64,000 nucleotides of DNA from Lutibacter agarilyticus (GTDB lineage: Bacteria; Bacteroidota; Bacteroidia; Flavobacteriales; Flavobacteriaceae): positions 219,868 to 283,867 of the forward strand of contig NZ_FZNT01000005.1 of NCBI RefSeq assembly GCF_900188235.1. Direction: 5' to 3'. Within the stretch, counting starts at the first letter, position 1, and the number at the start of each line of letters is the position of its first letter. The notes beneath the pieces were generated by a model. That model saw only the letters and a program-made list of their open reading frames with translations, was not told the DNA's origin and ran no database searches. Positions 37,821 to 47,841 of the stretch are shown piece by piece. A program made the translations under genes and the position numbers.

Positions 37821-38933
37821 ATGGCAAGTTTTAAAGACACATTTGATACTTATAATTGGGAGCAAACGCTTCAAGGTATTTTTGAGAAAACCGAAAGTGA
37901 TGTTTTAAGGGCATTGGGAAATTCAAAACGTAATTTAGAAGATTTTAAAGCATTGATTTCTCCTGCTGCAAAACCTTATTTAGAGCAAATGGCTCAATTA
38001 AGTAGTGTGGTCACCAAAAAACGTTTTGGCAACACTATACAAATGTATGCACCTTTGTATTTAAGCAACGAATGCAACAATGTTTGTACGTATTGCGGAT
38101 TTAGTGCTACCAATAAAATACCAAGAAGAACACTAACAAATGAGGAGATTTTAAAAGAAGTTTCGTTTTTAAAATCGAAGGGATACGATCATATTTTATT
38201 AGTTACAGGTGAAGCCAACAAAACAGTTGGAGTTGATTATATTGAAAATGCCATTCAACTTATTCGATCTCAATTTGCTAATATTTCTATTGAAGTTCAA
38301 CCTTTATCTGAGAACGAATATTACCGTTTAACCGAAAGTGGTTTGTATGCTGTTTTGGTGTATCAGGAAACCTATCATCAAGAAGCCTATAAAAAACACC
38401 ATCCCAAAGGAAAAAAATCGAACTTTTACCATCGTTTAGAAACACCTGATCGGCTAGGAAAAGCTGGTATCCATAAAATTGGTTTGGGTGCATTGTTTGG
38501 TTTAGAAGATTGGCGGGCAGATAGTTTTTTTACAGCATTGCATTTAAAATATTTGCAAAAAACCTACTGGAAAACAAAATATTCTATTTCTTTTCCAAGG
38601 TTACGACCACATTCAGGCGGCTTAGAACCTAAAGTTGAAATGACCGATGCTGATTTGGTACAGTTAATTTGTGCTTTTAGGTTGTTAGATGAAGATGTTG
38701 AATTGTCTATTTCAACCCGAGAAAATGAGCTGTTTCGTGATAATATTGTGCGTTTTGGCATTACGTCTATGAGTGCCGAATCTAAAACAAATCCGGGAGG
38801 TTATGTTGTGGAAGAGCAATCTTTAGAGCAATTTGAAATTTCTGACGAACGCAGTACTGAGGAAATTACCCAAATGTTAAAGGCCAATGCAATGGAAGTT
38901 GTTTGGAAAGATTGGGAAAACAATTGGCAGTAA
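37821..38933 (+). CDS. thiH: 2-iminoacetate synthase (tyrosine lyase)
   Basis: Radical-AdoMet enzyme that cleaves tyrosine to dehydroglycine for ThiG. The 370-residue protein has the CxxxCxxC cluster motif at Cys85, Cys89 and Cys92 (CNNVCTYC). ThiH indicates the oxygen-independent route; no thiO glycine oxidase gene is seen. The C-terminal part (ISTREN, FGITSMSAESKTNPGGY) is also family-specific. It overlaps no neighbour when the thiF start at 38959 is used. Confidence 0.95.
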   Translation: MASFKDTFDTYNWEQTLQGIFEKTESDVLRALGNSKRNLEDFKALISPAAKPYLEQMAQLSSVVTKKRFGNTIQMYAPLYLSNECNNVCTYCGFSATNKIPRRTLTNEEILKEVSFLKSKGYDHILLVTGEANKTVGVDYIENAIQLIRSQFANISIEVQPLSENEYYRLTESGLYAVLVYQETYHQEAYKKHHPKGKKSNFYHRLETPDRLGKAGIHKIGLGALFGLEDWRADSFFTALHLKYLQKTYWKTKYSISFPRLRPHSGGLEPKVEMTDADLVQLICAFRLLDEDVELSISTRENELFRDNIVRFGITSMSAESKTNPGGYVVEEQSLEQFEISDERSTEEITQMLKANAMEVVWKDWENNWQ

Positions 38934-38958
38934 TCACAAACAACACACTTTAAAAGCA

Positions 38959-40023
38959 ATGGCATTTTCAAAAGAAGAAAACAAACAATATAGCCGACAT
39001 CTTATTTTAGATGAAATTGGTGCAATTGGACAAGAAAAATTAAAAGCTTCAAAAGTGTTGGTTATTGGCGCTGGTGGTTTAGGCTGTCCTGTTTTACAGT
39101 ATTTAACCGCTGCAGGTGTAGGAACTATTGGTATTATAGATAATGACACGGTAGATCAATCCAATTTGCAACGTCAGATTTTATATACGCATAAAGATAT
39201 TGGCAAGTTTAAAGCTGAGGTTGCTGCGAGTAGGTTGGCTGCATTAAATCCGTTTATAAATTTCAATGTGTATGTTGAAAAATTAACCAACCAAAATGCC
39301 CTAAATTTATTTAGTTGTTATGATATTATTGTTGATGGAAGTGATAATTTTCCAACACGTTACTTGGCAAATGATGCAGCTATTTTAACAAACAAACCAC
39401 TTGTTTTTGGTTCTATCTTTAAGTTTGAAGGACAAGTGACTGTTTTTAATTACCATAACGGTCCAACCTACCGTTGTTTATACCCAAATCCGCCACAAGC
39501 TAATGCGGTTCCAAACTGTTCTGAAATTGGTGTTTTAGGTGTGTTACCAGGTATTATTGGCACTATTCAAGCCAATGAAGTGTTGAAAATAATTTGTGAG
39601 CTAGGAACCGTATTATCTGGAAAATTACTCACATTAAATGCATTGACAATGGTGCAATACAAGTTAAACTTCAAAAAAAACAATGCGATTAAAATTACTA
39701 GTTTAAAAAATGATTATCATTTTTCTTGTGGCGTTTCAAAAAAACATCAACAAGAAATCACATATAACGAATTACAAAATTCACCTGAAAATTACACCTT
39801 ATTAGATGTTCGAAATAATTTGGAAAGAGAACATTATAATATTGGCGGTTTACATATCCCATTGCATGAATTAGAGAATAGATATGTTGAAATTCCAACA
39901 GATAAATCTATTGTAGTTTATTGCAAAGCAGGTGTTAGAAGTAAAATGGCTATTGAAATTTTAGAAGGTAAAAATCTAAAAACAACCTTCATAAATCTAA
40001 AAAACGGTATCAATTCAATTTAA
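38959..40023 (+). CDS. thiF: ThiF/MoeB-type adenylyltransferase fused to rhodanese domain
   Basis: A 354-residue E1-like protein. The adenylation domain (about 1-245) has the nucleotide motif GAGGLGCPVLQYL, NLQRQILYTHKDIG and DGSDNFPTRYLAND. The C-terminal rhodanese domain (about 260-354) has the active loop YCKAGVRSK with the persulphide cysteine. In the operon it should adenylate ThiS and deliver sulphur in one polypeptide, replacing separate ThiF and ThiI. MoeB-type service to molybdopterin synthase is possible but no moa genes are near. ATG 38959 (MAFSKEENKQYSRH) is preferred over 38887, which overlaps thiH. Confidence 0.9.
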   Translation: MAFSKEENKQYSRHLILDEIGAIGQEKLKASKVLVIGAGGLGCPVLQYLTAAGVGTIGIIDNDTVDQSNLQRQILYTHKDIGKFKAEVAASRLAALNPFINFNVYVEKLTNQNALNLFSCYDIIVDGSDNFPTRYLANDAAILTNKPLVFGSIFKFEGQVTVFNYHNGPTYRCLYPNPPQANAVPNCSEIGVLGVLPGIIGTIQANEVLKIICELGTVLSGKLLTLNALTMVQYKLNFKKNNAIKITSLKNDYHFSCGVSKKHQQEITYNELQNSPENYTLLDVRNNLEREHYNIGGLHIPLHELENRYVEIPTDKSIVVYCKAGVRSKMAIEILEGKNLKTTFINLKNGINSI

Positions 40024-40053
40024 AGAATAGTATTTCAACAAGTTTATACAACT

Positions 40054-40088
40054 AAAAAAGCCTGTTTCAACAATGAAACAGGCTTTTT
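40054..40088. terminator. Bidirectional terminator between thiF and sdhB
   Basis: Stem AAAAGCCTGTTTCA / TGAAACAGGCTTTT with a four-base loop and T-runs on both strands. It lies 30 bases after thiF and 21 bases past the convergent sdhB stop. Confidence 0.88.
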
Positions 40089-40109
40089 ATATATACTAAA
40101 AATTATTTT

Positions 40110-40853
40110 TTAGATAATACTTGCTTTTAAATATTCACGGTTCATACGTGCTATATTGTCTAATGAAATTCCTTTAGGACATTCAACTTCACAAGCTCCA
40201 GTATTGGTACAGTTACCAAAACCTTCAGCATCCATTTGTGCAACCATATTTCTAACACGATCAGCAGCTTCAACTTTACCTTGAGGTAATAATGCAAACT
40301 GAGATACTTTTGCAGAAACAAATAGCATAGCACTTGAGTTTTTACAACTAGCCACACAAGCTCCACAACCAATACAAGCTGCAGCATCCATAGATAAATC
40401 TGCATCTAATTTAGGAATTGGAATTGCATTTGCATCTTGTGTATTTCCTGAAGTGTTTACAGAAATGTAACCACCTGCTTGTTGAATACGCTCAAAAGCA
40501 TTACGATCTACAATTAAATCTTTAATTACAGGAAACGCTTTTGCTCTCCAAGGCTCAATGTAAATAGTATCACCATCTTTAAAAGTTCTCATGTGTAACT
40601 GACAGGTAGTAATACCTCTGTCTGGACCGTGAGGTTCACCATTGATATGTAATGAACACATACCACAAATACCTTCTCTACAATCGTGATCAAAAGCTAT
40701 TGGCTCTTCGTCTTTCTCAACTAAACTTTCGTTTAATATGTCCATCATTTCTAAGAAAGACATATGTTCTGAAATATCAGTTACTTTATATTCGACCATT
40801 TGACCTTTATCTTGAGGTCCTCTTTGTCTCCAAATTTTTAACGTTAAATTCAT
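40110..40853 (-). CDS. sdhB: Succinate dehydrogenase/fumarate reductase iron-sulphur subunit
   Basis: A 247-residue electron-transfer subunit of complex II. The N-terminal ferredoxin fold has CREGICGMC and a following Cys for the 2Fe-2S centre. The C-terminal part has [11 protein letters not shown] and [14 protein letters not shown] for the 4Fe-4S and 3Fe-4S centres. The distal motifs contain CxxxGxC spacing as in the non-classical Bacteroidetes/Wolinella-type enzyme. It is the last gene of sdhCAB, 8 bases after sdhA. Confidence 0.95.
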   Translation of the reverse strand: MNLTLKIWRQRGPQDKGQMVEYKVTDISEHMSFLEMMDILNESLVEKDEEPIAFDHDCREGICGMCSLHINGEPHGPDRGITTCQLHMRTFKDGDTIYIEPWRAKAFPVIKDLIVDRNAFERIQQAGGYISVNTSGNTQDANAIPIPKLDADLSMDAAACIGCGACVASCKNSSAMLFVSAKVSQFALLPQGKVEAADRVRNMVAQMDAEGFGNCTNTGACEVECPKGISLDNIARMNREYLKASII

Positions 40854-40861
40854 AATCTTTC

Positions 40862-42865
40862 TTATTTGTATGAACGAGTTTTTAATTCGATATCTTTAAA
40901 TTCTAATTCTTCTTTATGTAAAATGGCTTCACTTGGTTTACCAGTGTATTCCCAAGCAGCAACATAAGCATAATTTTTATCATCACGCAATGCTTCACCA
41001 TCTTCAGTAACATATTCTTCACGGAAATGACCTCCACAAGATTCGTTTCTGTTTAAGGCATCTTTCGCAAACAATTCACCTAACTCTAAGAAATCAGCTA
41101 CTCTTCCAGCTTTTTCAAGCTCTGTATTCATTTCATTTAAATTTCCAGGAACTTTTACGTTTTTCCAGAAATCTTCACGAATTTCTTGAATCTCTTGAAT
41201 TGCTTCTTTCAATCCTTTTTCATTACGCGCCATTCCAACTTTATTCCACATTACTAAACCTAGTTTTTTGTGGTAATAATCTACAGAATGTGTTCCTTTA
41301 TTATTAACAAAGAATTCTAATTTCTCTTTAATTTCTTTTTCTGCTTCCACAAATTCAGGTGAATCAGTCGAAATTTTTCCTGTTCTAATGTCATCAGATA
41401 AGTAATCACCAATTGTATAAGGTAATACGAAATATCCATCAGCCAAACCTTGCATTAAAGCAGAAGCTCCTAAACGGTTAGCTCCGTGATCAGAGAAGTT
41501 TGCTTCACCAATACAGTATAAACCATCAACAGTTGTCATTAAATTATAATCAACCCAAACACCACCCATTGTATAGTGTGTTGCAGGGTAAATCATCATA
41601 GGTGTTTTGTATGGATTTTCATCAATAATTTTCTCATACATTTGGAATAAGTTACCATATTTGGCTTCAATAACTCCTTCACCTAATTTAATAATTTCTT
41701 CTTTTGAAGCATTTGTAAGTCCTTGTACTTTTGCTTTTTCACTTCCATAACGGAAAATTGCAGCAGCAAAATCTAAGTATACAGCTTCTCCTGTAGCATT
41801 TACTCCATAACCAGCGTCACAACGTTCTTTTGCTGCTCTTGATGCAACATCACGAGGTACTAAGTTACCAAATGCAGGATATCTTCTTTCTAAGTAATAA
41901 TCTCTATTTTCTTCAGCAATTTCTGTAGGCTTTAATTTACCTTCTTGAATTGCTTTTGCATCTTCAATTTTAGCAGGCACCCAAATTCTACCATCATTAC
42001 GTAATGATTCAGACATTAACGTTAATTTAGATTGGTAATCTCCTGAACGTGGAATACACGTTGGGTGAATTTGTGTAAAACAAGGGTTTGCAAAATATGC
42101 TCCTTTTTTATGAATTTTCCAAGCAGCAGTTGCATTAGATCCCATAGCGTTTGTTGATAAGAAATATACATTTCCATATCCACCAGTTGCAATTACAACA
42201 GCGTGAGCAGAATGACGCTCAATTTCACCTGTAATTAAATCACGTGCAATAATACCTCTTGCTTTTCCATCAATTTTAACAACGTCTAACATTTCGTGAC
42301 GATTGAACATTTCAATCTTTCCACGAGCAATTTGACGGTTCATTGCTGAATAACATCCTAATAATAATTGTTGTCCTGTTTGCCCTTTAGCATAAAAAGT
42401 TCTTGAAACCAATACACCACCAAAAGAACGGTTGTCTAACAATCCACCATAATCACGTGCAAAAGGAACTCCTTGTGCCACACATTGGTCGATAATTGCT
42501 CCAGACACCTCAGCCAAACGGTGAACGTTTGCTTCACGTGAACGGTAATCACCACCTTTTACGGTATCATAAAATAAACGAAAGTTTGAATCACCATCGT
42601 TTTGATAATTTTTTGCTGCATTGATACCTCCTTGTGCCGCAATTGAATGCGCTCTACGTGGAGAATCTTGGTAAGCAAAAGCTTTTACGTTATATCCTAA
42701 TTCTGCTAGCGAAGCCGCTGCAGAACCTCCTGCTAAACCTGTTCCAACAACAATAATATCTATATTACGTTTGTTAGCTGGGTTTACAAGGTCAATATTG
42801 TCTTTATAAGTTGTCCATTTATCTTTTATTGGACCTTCTGGTACTCTTGAATTTAAAGTCGTCAT
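40862..42865 (-). CDS. sdhA: Succinate dehydrogenase/fumarate reductase flavoprotein subunit
   Basis: A 667-residue FAD-binding subunit that oxidises succinate. The dinucleotide fold [19 protein letters not shown] begins at about residue 41. The covalent-FAD histidine segment [14 protein letters not shown] (about 73-86) is conserved. The active-site [13 protein letters not shown] is at about 266-278. The start is ATG at 42865, 12 bases after sdhC. It works with SdhB and the single membrane anchor SdhC. Confidence 0.96.
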   Translation of the reverse strand: MTTLNSRVPEGPIKDKWTTYKDNIDLVNPANKRNIDIIVVGTGLAGGSAAASLAELGYNVKAFAYQDSPRRAHSIAAQGGINAAKNYQNDGDSNFRLFYDTVKGGDYRSREANVHRLAEVSGAIIDQCVAQGVPFARDYGGLLDNRSFGGVLVSRTFYAKGQTGQQLLLGCYSAMNRQIARGKIEMFNRHEMLDVVKIDGKARGIIARDLITGEIERHSAHAVVIATGGYGNVYFLSTNAMGSNATAAWKIHKKGAYFANPCFTQIHPTCIPRSGDYQSKLTLMSESLRNDGRIWVPAKIEDAKAIQEGKLKPTEIAEENRDYYLERRYPAFGNLVPRDVASRAAKERCDAGYGVNATGEAVYLDFAAAIFRYGSEKAKVQGLTNASKEEIIKLGEGVIEAKYGNLFQMYEKIIDENPYKTPMMIYPATHYTMGGVWVDYNLMTTVDGLYCIGEANFSDHGANRLGASALMQGLADGYFVLPYTIGDYLSDDIRTGKISTDSPEFVEAEKEIKEKLEFFVNNKGTHSVDYYHKKLGLVMWNKVGMARNEKGLKEAIQEIQEIREDFWKNVKVPGNLNEMNTELEKAGRVADFLELGELFAKDALNRNESCGGHFREEYVTEDGEALRDDKNYAYVAAWEYTGKPSEAILHKEELEFKDIELKTRSYK

Positions 42866-42877
42866 ATTTCTTTAAGA

Positions 42878-43555
42878 TTAATGGTTAAAATGGTGAAATA
42901 ATGCAACAATAATAAATCCTAAAGGAATAACTACTGAATAGATAACGCCTAAAGTTTTTACACATTTTGTGTATTTATTATTGAAACCCATTGATTGAAA
43001 TGCTGATTGAAAACCATGTGCTAAATGCAACCCTAACAATACAAACGCAACTACATAAGCAGCAACTCTCCAAACAGGAACAAATTTATGTTGTAATTCG
43101 GCAAAATAACGATAGCCTTCTTCGCCAGGTAAAACACCCGACATATCACCTAAGACATATTTGGTATTTAATTCTGGAATCCAGAAATCCAAAAAGTGTA
43201 TTACAATAAATGCTAAAATAACAGCTCCAGATACAACCATGTTTCTAGACATCCAAGTTGAACTTGCTGCTCCGTTAAACTTAGCATACTTTACATTTCT
43301 CGCTCCTTTATTCCTTAGCTCTAATACAAACCCCATTACAAAGTGAAAAACAACACCAAAAATTAACACTGGTTGCATCGCAAACTGTATTACTGGATTC
43401 GTTCCCATAAAATGCGATGCCTCGTTAAAAGCATCTGCACTAAATAATGAAGTTAAATTAACTGCTAAATGAATAATTAAGAAAATGATAAGGAAGAGTG
43501 CTGATAATGCCATAGCTACTTTCCTTGCAATTGATGAAGATAAAAATCCGCTCAT
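42878..43555 (-). CDS. sdhC: Succinate dehydrogenase cytochrome b subunit
   Basis: A 225-residue membrane anchor with five hydrophobic helices. This is the single-subunit, dihaem type of complex II anchor found in Bacteroidetes (type B). Candidate haem histidines are present in the helices (IIHLAV, GVVFHFVMG, VIHFLDF, HLAHGFQ). It is the first gene of the operon. A promoter with TATCTTTG lies at 43580-43610. Confidence 0.93.
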   Translation of the reverse strand: MSGFLSSSIARKVAMALSALFLIIFLIIHLAVNLTSLFSADAFNEASHFMGTNPVIQFAMQPVLIFGVVFHFVMGFVLELRNKGARNVKYAKFNGAASSTWMSRNMVVSGAVILAFIVIHFLDFWIPELNTKYVLGDMSGVLPGEEGYRYFAELQHKFVPVWRVAAYVVAFVLLGLHLAHGFQSAFQSMGFNNKYTKCVKTLGVIYSVVIPLGFIIVALFHHFNH

Positions 43556-43579
43556 TTTTTAAATTTTTTTTTAGAGGCA

Positions 43580-43610
43580 CAAAGATAACACTTTCATTTA
43601 TTGTATTAAA
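43580..43610 (-). promoter_or_regulatory. Promoter of sdhCAB
   Basis: On the minus strand TATCTTTG (43587-43580) fits TAnnTTTG, with TTTA 19 bases upstream at -33. It lies 24 bases before the sdhC start. Confidence 0.6.
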
Positions 43611-43712
43611 AGATAAAATGACCCCTTTGCTTTATTTAGAATGATTATAAAATAATAATTTCATAAAAGTACTAAATTAGCAACAAATCACTATAACTTT
43701 AACATACTTCTC

Positions 43713-43997
43713 ATGAAAAAAGTCTTTTTGTTGTGTATTTTATCTTTTTTATCTTTTCGAAAAAGATAGATTTTAAAAAAATTCTTGCAGTAATTCCAAT
43801 TAAAACTGTTCCAAATTAATACGAAAACCTTTTAGTTATAATGAAACAAAAACCTAAACTGTTTTAAAAATCTATAAACTTAATCTAGCCGATTATTATA
43901 CGTCTGTTTACCATTTTACACATTCTATCTATTTCTATTTTGTTAGAATATATTGATAGCTTCCGAAGAAAACCTATCAAACGACATTCTAAAATAA
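43713..43997 (+). pseudogene. Decayed secreted-protein gene, perhaps archaemetzincin-like
   Basis: An ATG at 43713 opens a signal-peptide-like peptide (MKKVFLLCILSFLSF) that stops after 18 codons. A single base change in the adjacent T-run would continue it through KKIDFKKILAVIPIKTVPN. Further frames carry ADYYTSVYHF, FYFVRIY and DSFRRKPIKRHSKII before the sequence ends at the next gene. The order F-Y-x-x-R-x-Y, D-S-x, then K-I-I resembles my memory of bacterial archaemetzincin N-terminal halves; the catalytic region is missing. The pseudogene call is tentative and the family call is a guess. Confidence 0.35.
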
Positions 43998-44852
43998 TTA
44001 ATATGTTTTGGTCATAGTTGATGGAACTACAATGATAAAATCGGCTTTTAATTTTTCTTCAGGATTGAATTTTTTAACAACATCTTGTTCAACTACACTT
44101 ACAGTTACTACTTTCAAATTAGGTTCACTTTGTTTTAAATACCAATGTATTCCTTCGTAATTATCTGAATGATACGAACCGTTGTAATGCATAAATAATT
44201 TACCAGCCTCTCTGTTTTTCAAAATAAAATACCCCATAGTAGCATCTTTTACCGCTTGTGCTTTTGGTAAATTATCACCTCCATGACCGCCCATCATTGC
44301 TTTCATTTTAACATAACCAGGTAAAGTAGCATCGTATTTAATTGGTAAAGGAGCCAACCAAGATTTTTCTTCCACAGAAAGCGATTCTAAACTCTCAAAA
44401 CCACCTCTAAAAACTTTACTAGCAAACCTTCTTGGAATATTGGAAGCGATAAATTTCATATTATTTTTCTTAGCAAAATCAACCAAAGGTTTGTAATCTG
44501 TTGTATAATTACTCCAAAGTCTTGCAACCGTATCAAACTCATTTTGATCAATTTCTTCGGCTAAATATTTATTTAACTGAATTTGATTATCAGCTTCGAA
44601 CATTTCAGCCCCCAATATTAATTCGCTTCGTTTACTTAAATCTTTTGTAGCTTCAAATTGCAACCAATGCACAATAGGATTATTGTGATGTTCTCCAAAT
44701 AAAACCACATTTGACTGACTCATTACTTTGATCATTTTTTTATAGGAAACCTGCTTTCCTTTGGCATTGTATAATTTGTAAGCAAGCTTATGTTGTGAAA
44801 AAACGACTGTTGAAAAACTAAGAACAAGTAGAGATACTATTAACTTTCGCAT
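43998..44852 (-). CDS. ChaN-family haem-binding protein
   Basis: A 284-residue exported protein of the ChaN/Cyclophilin-unrelated 'iron-regulated' family, whose Campylobacter member binds haem at the outer membrane. The signal peptide MRKLIVSLLVLSFSTVVFSQ has no lipobox Cys, so it is probably soluble or periplasmic. Family motifs VVLFGEHHNNPIVHWLQ and the C-terminal HYNGSYHSDNYEGI are present. The frame runs upstream to a TTG at 44945, but that lies beyond the promoter and the ATG at 44852 opens the signal peptide. Confidence 0.85.
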   Translation of the reverse strand: MRKLIVSLLVLSFSTVVFSQHKLAYKLYNAKGKQVSYKKMIKVMSQSNVVLFGEHHNNPIVHWLQFEATKDLSKRSELILGAEMFEADNQIQLNKYLAEEIDQNEFDTVARLWSNYTTDYKPLVDFAKKNNMKFIASNIPRRFASKVFRGGFESLESLSVEEKSWLAPLPIKYDATLPGYVKMKAMMGGHGGDNLPKAQAVKDATMGYFILKNREAGKLFMHYNGSYHSDNYEGIHWYLKQSEPNLKVVTVSVVEQDVVKKFNPEEKLKADFIIVVPSTMTKTY

Positions 44853-44887
44853 AAATAATATTAGATTAAAAAAGGGTTCATTACCAA

Positions 44888-44919
44888 CAAATTTATAACT
44901 TTGTTCCTCAATAATACAA
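44888..44919 (-). promoter_or_regulatory. Putative promoter of the ChaN-family gene
   Basis: Minus-strand TAAATTTG (44895-44888) matches TAnnTTTG, with TTG 21 bases upstream. It lies between the long-frame TTG and the chosen ATG, supporting the shorter protein. Confidence 0.4.
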
Positions 44920-45007
44920 TAAAATCTTCTGAATGAAACAAACAACTCATTTTTAACTTATTGAGCTTTATATTTCTTCATTATTTTATCCTATAAATTT
45001 ATATACA

Positions 45008-46300
45008 ATGAAATACCTTCCAATTAGCAATCAACTTTTCATTAAAAACAGGGCGAAATTTACAGCTCAAATGAAACCTAAATCTATTGCTGTTTTTAAT
45101 TCTAACGACTTGTTTACAACGGGCGCCGATAGCACATTACCTTTTAAACAAAGTAGCGATTTATTATATTTAAGTGGTGCAGACCAAGAAGAAAGTATTT
45201 TGGTGCTTTTTCCTGATGCTATTGACCCAAATCATCGTGAAATTTTATTTGTAACTGAAACAAGTAAGCTTATTGAAATTTGGTATGGTGCAAAATATTC
45301 AAAAGAGGAAGCAACAGCTGTGTCAGGAATTAAAACTATTTATTGGTTATCAGACTTTAAAAAAATATTTTTTGATTTAATGACTGAAGCTGAAAGTGTT
45401 TATTTTAACACGAATGAACATTACCGCCAATCGGTTGAAATTGAAACTCGCGAAGATCGTTTTATCAAACAATGTAAAATAGATTTCCCTGCACATAAAT
45501 GGGAAAAAAGCGGACAAATAATGCAACAAATTCGTGGTGTTAAAGAGCCTGAAGAAATTGAAATTATGCAAACTGCCTGTGACATCACTAATAAAGGTTT
45601 CCGAAGAGTATTACCTTTTATTAAACCAGGGGTGATGGAATTTGAAATTGAAGCCGAATATATGCACGAATTTTTAAGAAATCGTTCAAAAGGTTTTGCA
45701 TATACTCCTATTATTGGATCTGGTTATAGTGCTTGTGTATTACATTATATTGAAAACAATAAGGAATGTAAAGACGGTGATATGTTATTGATGGATGTTG
45801 GTGCTGAATATGCTAATTACTCTAGTGACATGACCCGTACTATTCCTGTTAACGGTCGTTTTACTGAAAGACAAAGAGCTGTTTATGATGCCGTTTTAAG
45901 AGTTAAAAATGAAGCAACAAAAATGTTAGTCCCTGGAGCTTCATGGGCTGAATATCATAAAGAAGTTGGTAAAATTATGACTTCAGAATTAGTAGGTTTA
46001 GGCTTACTTGACAAAGCTGATGTTCAAAATGAAGACCCTAATTGGCCTGCTTATAAAAAATATTTTATGCACGGAACTTCTCACCATATGGGATTAGATA
46101 CGCATGATTATGGTTCATTAAAAACACCTATGAAAGCAGGTATGGTTTTTACTGTTGAGCCTGGAATTTATATTCCTGAAGAAAATATGGGAATTAGAAT
46201 TGAAGATGATGTTGTAATAAATCAATCGGGCGCACCGTTTAATTTAATGAGAGATATCCCTATTGAAGCAGACGAAATTGAAACTTTAATGAACGCTTAA
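45008..46300 (+). CDS. Aminopeptidase P-family metallopeptidase
   Basis: A 430-residue M24B peptidase that removes an N-terminal residue before proline. The N-terminal domain (about 1-170) is the creatinase-type fold. The C-terminal pita-bread domain shows the metal ligands: two Asp in MDVGAEYANYSSDMTRT, His in HGTSHHMGLDTHD and two Glu in TVEPGIYIPEENMGIRIEDD. It stands alone, starts at ATG 45008 and ends before a strong bidirectional terminator. Confidence 0.93.
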   Translation: MKYLPISNQLFIKNRAKFTAQMKPKSIAVFNSNDLFTTGADSTLPFKQSSDLLYLSGADQEESILVLFPDAIDPNHREILFVTETSKLIEIWYGAKYSKEEATAVSGIKTIYWLSDFKKIFFDLMTEAESVYFNTNEHYRQSVEIETREDRFIKQCKIDFPAHKWEKSGQIMQQIRGVKEPEEIEIMQTACDITNKGFRRVLPFIKPGVMEFEIEAEYMHEFLRNRSKGFAYTPIIGSGYSACVLHYIENNKECKDGDMLLMDVGAEYANYSSDMTRTIPVNGRFTERQRAVYDAVLRVKNEATKMLVPGASWAEYHKEVGKIMTSELVGLGLLDKADVQNEDPNWPAYKKYFMHGTSHHMGLDTHDYGSLKTPMKAGMVFTVEPGIYIPEENMGIRIEDDVVINQSGAPFNLMRDIPIEADEIETLMNA

Positions 46301-46302
46301 AA

Positions 46303-46327
46303 GTCTTCGACAAGCTCAGACTGACAT
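46303..46327. repeat. Flavobacterial intergenic repeat fragment
   Basis: GTCTTCGACAAGCTCAGACT and the following TGACATG directly after the aminopeptidase stop codon belong to the same group of intergenic motifs as 7906-7930, in inverse orientation. Confidence 0.5.
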
Positions 46328-46350
46328 GGCATTTTTAAAACAAGAATAAA

Positions 46351-46389
46351 TTAAAAAAGGCTCGGATAATTTATCCGAGCCTTTTTTAA
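46351..46389. terminator. Bidirectional terminator between aminopeptidase P and lysC
   Basis: Two perfect 19-base arms around a one-base centre, core GGCTCGGATAA / TTATCCGAGCC with A- and T-runs outside. It separates convergent genes and has poly-T on both strands. Confidence 0.88.
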
Positions 46390-46414
46390 TTATGTTAAAC
46401 CTCTTAGCTATTTT

Positions 46415-47737
46415 TTATATTGACACTCCTTCAAAAATATATTTATTTAAGTGCTGTAATGCAGAAATTTTGTCGTTCGTATTTACCAATAATGAAATAT
46501 TATTATCGCTTCCTCCATAAGAAATCATACGAACATAAATATCCTGCAATACTTGAAACAAACGATGTGTATCATGATGTTTCACTACTGAATGCCCTAC
46601 CAAACAAATAATACTTTGCTGATTGTCAACTTCAACTTTTGAGAATTTTTCTAACTCTTCAACAATAGCAGCTAAACTAGCATCATTATCAATAGTTAAT
46701 GAAACTGCAATTTCAGAAGTGGTAATCATATCAATTGGCGTTTCATATTTCTCAAAAATTTCAAAAACTTTTTTCAAGAAACCGTGTGCTTGCAACATAC
46801 GAGCCGATTTAATTTTAATGGCTGTAATACCATCTTTTGCAGCAATTGCTTTAATTCCTTCTCCTTCATAATCTTGAGAAATTAATGTTCCATAAGATGG
46901 TGGATCCATGGTGTTTTTTAAACGTACAGGAATGTTTGCTTCACGAGCCGGCATTACTGTTTGTGGATGTAAAATTTTAGCACCAAAATAAGCCAACTCA
47001 GCAGCCTCATCAAAACTCAAGTTTGAAATGGCATGAGTGTTTTCAACAAATCTAGGATCATTGTTATGCATTCCATCAATATCTGTCCAAATTTGAACCT
47101 CATCAGCTTCTATAACACCACCAATAATGGTCGCTGTATAATCACTTCCGCCTCGTTGTAAATTAGCAACATTTCCGTAAGCATCTAAACAAATAAAACC
47201 TTGGGTAATATAAATTTCGGCAGGTAATGTCTCATCAATAATACGTTGTAAATTTTGTTTGATATAAAAATCGTCTGGCTCATTTAACTTATCAATTCTC
47301 ATAAAATCCAATGCCGGCAATAAACGTGCGTTTACACCTTCCTGATTTAAGAATTTAGTAAACATATAAGTCGACATTAATTCTCCTTGAGAAACAATTT
47401 TATTATATAAATGTTCTGAATGCTTTTCAGAAGTTAATGATTTTAAATAATCGAAAATTTGATCGATGTAATTACTTACTTCTTGTTTTAAGGCTGAAGT
47501 TTCAAATAAATCATCAATTACCGTATCATATTTAACTGATAAATCAGAAATGCTTTGTACAGCAGCTTCAATTTCACCTGCTTTTATTTGGTCAGAAATC
47601 GCTACCAATGCATTTGTAGTACCTGACATTGCTGAAAGCACCACTATTTTTTTATCACCATCGGTAATAATTTCTTTTACACTTTTTATGTTATCTATAG
47701 AACCTACTGAAGTACCTCCAAACTTTAAAACTTTCAT
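46415..47737 (-). CDS. lysC: Aspartate kinase
   Basis: Makes aspartyl phosphate, the first step to lysine, threonine and methionine. The 440-residue monofunctional enzyme has KFGGTSVGS at the N-terminus, LQRGGSDYTATIIGG, and two C-terminal ACT domains (about 300-440). The frame is open to a TTG at 47779, but the ATG at 47737 (MKVLKFGGTSVG) is the usual start and a promoter element lies between. It is divergent from the ACT-type gene at 47842. The symbol is used for the class; isoform is not decided. Confidence 0.93.
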   Translation of the reverse strand: MKVLKFGGTSVGSIDNIKSVKEIITDGDKKIVVLSAMSGTTNALVAISDQIKAGEIEAAVQSISDLSVKYDTVIDDLFETSALKQEVSNYIDQIFDYLKSLTSEKHSEHLYNKIVSQGELMSTYMFTKFLNQEGVNARLLPALDFMRIDKLNEPDDFYIKQNLQRIIDETLPAEIYITQGFICLDAYGNVANLQRGGSDYTATIIGGVIEADEVQIWTDIDGMHNNDPRFVENTHAISNLSFDEAAELAYFGAKILHPQTVMPAREANIPVRLKNTMDPPSYGTLISQDYEGEGIKAIAAKDGITAIKIKSARMLQAHGFLKKVFEIFEKYETPIDMITTSEIAVSLTIDNDASLAAIVEELEKFSKVEVDNQQSIICLVGHSVVKHHDTHRLFQVLQDIYVRMISYGGSDNNISLLVNTNDKISALQHLNKYIFEGVSI

Positions 47738-47758
47738 TCTTTTTGCTTTTTTAGAATA

Positions 47759-47816
47759 CAAATTTAAAATGTTTTTCAACTTATTGTATTTATTTAAAAA
47801 TTATATACTAATTTTG
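47759..47816. promoter_or_regulatory. Back-to-back promoters of lysC and the ACT-type gene
   Basis: Minus-strand TAAATTTG (47766-47759) is a -7 element for lysC and plus-strand TAATTTTG (47809-47816) is one for the gene at 47842. The two are only 42 bases apart, so binding of one factor could affect both. Confidence 0.45.
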
Positions 47817-47841
47817 CACAAACTGTTAACTATTTAACAAT

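Larger units (their letters stand above)
43556..43997. other. Intergenic region with sdh promoter and decayed ORF
   Basis: 442 bases between sdhC and the ChaN-family gene. It contains the sdh promoter (43580-43610) and, from 43713 on, plus-strand remnants of a secreted-protein gene described separately. I see nothing else. Confidence 0.55.

Noticed and set aside
40160..40405. Second frame inside sdhB
   Set aside because: Leu/Val-rich out-of-frame translation of an intact sdhB; sdhB's cluster motifs are in the other frame.
47737..47779. Longer aspartate kinase start (TTG 47779)
   Set aside because: The added residues do not match the family, and a promoter element lies inside the extension.
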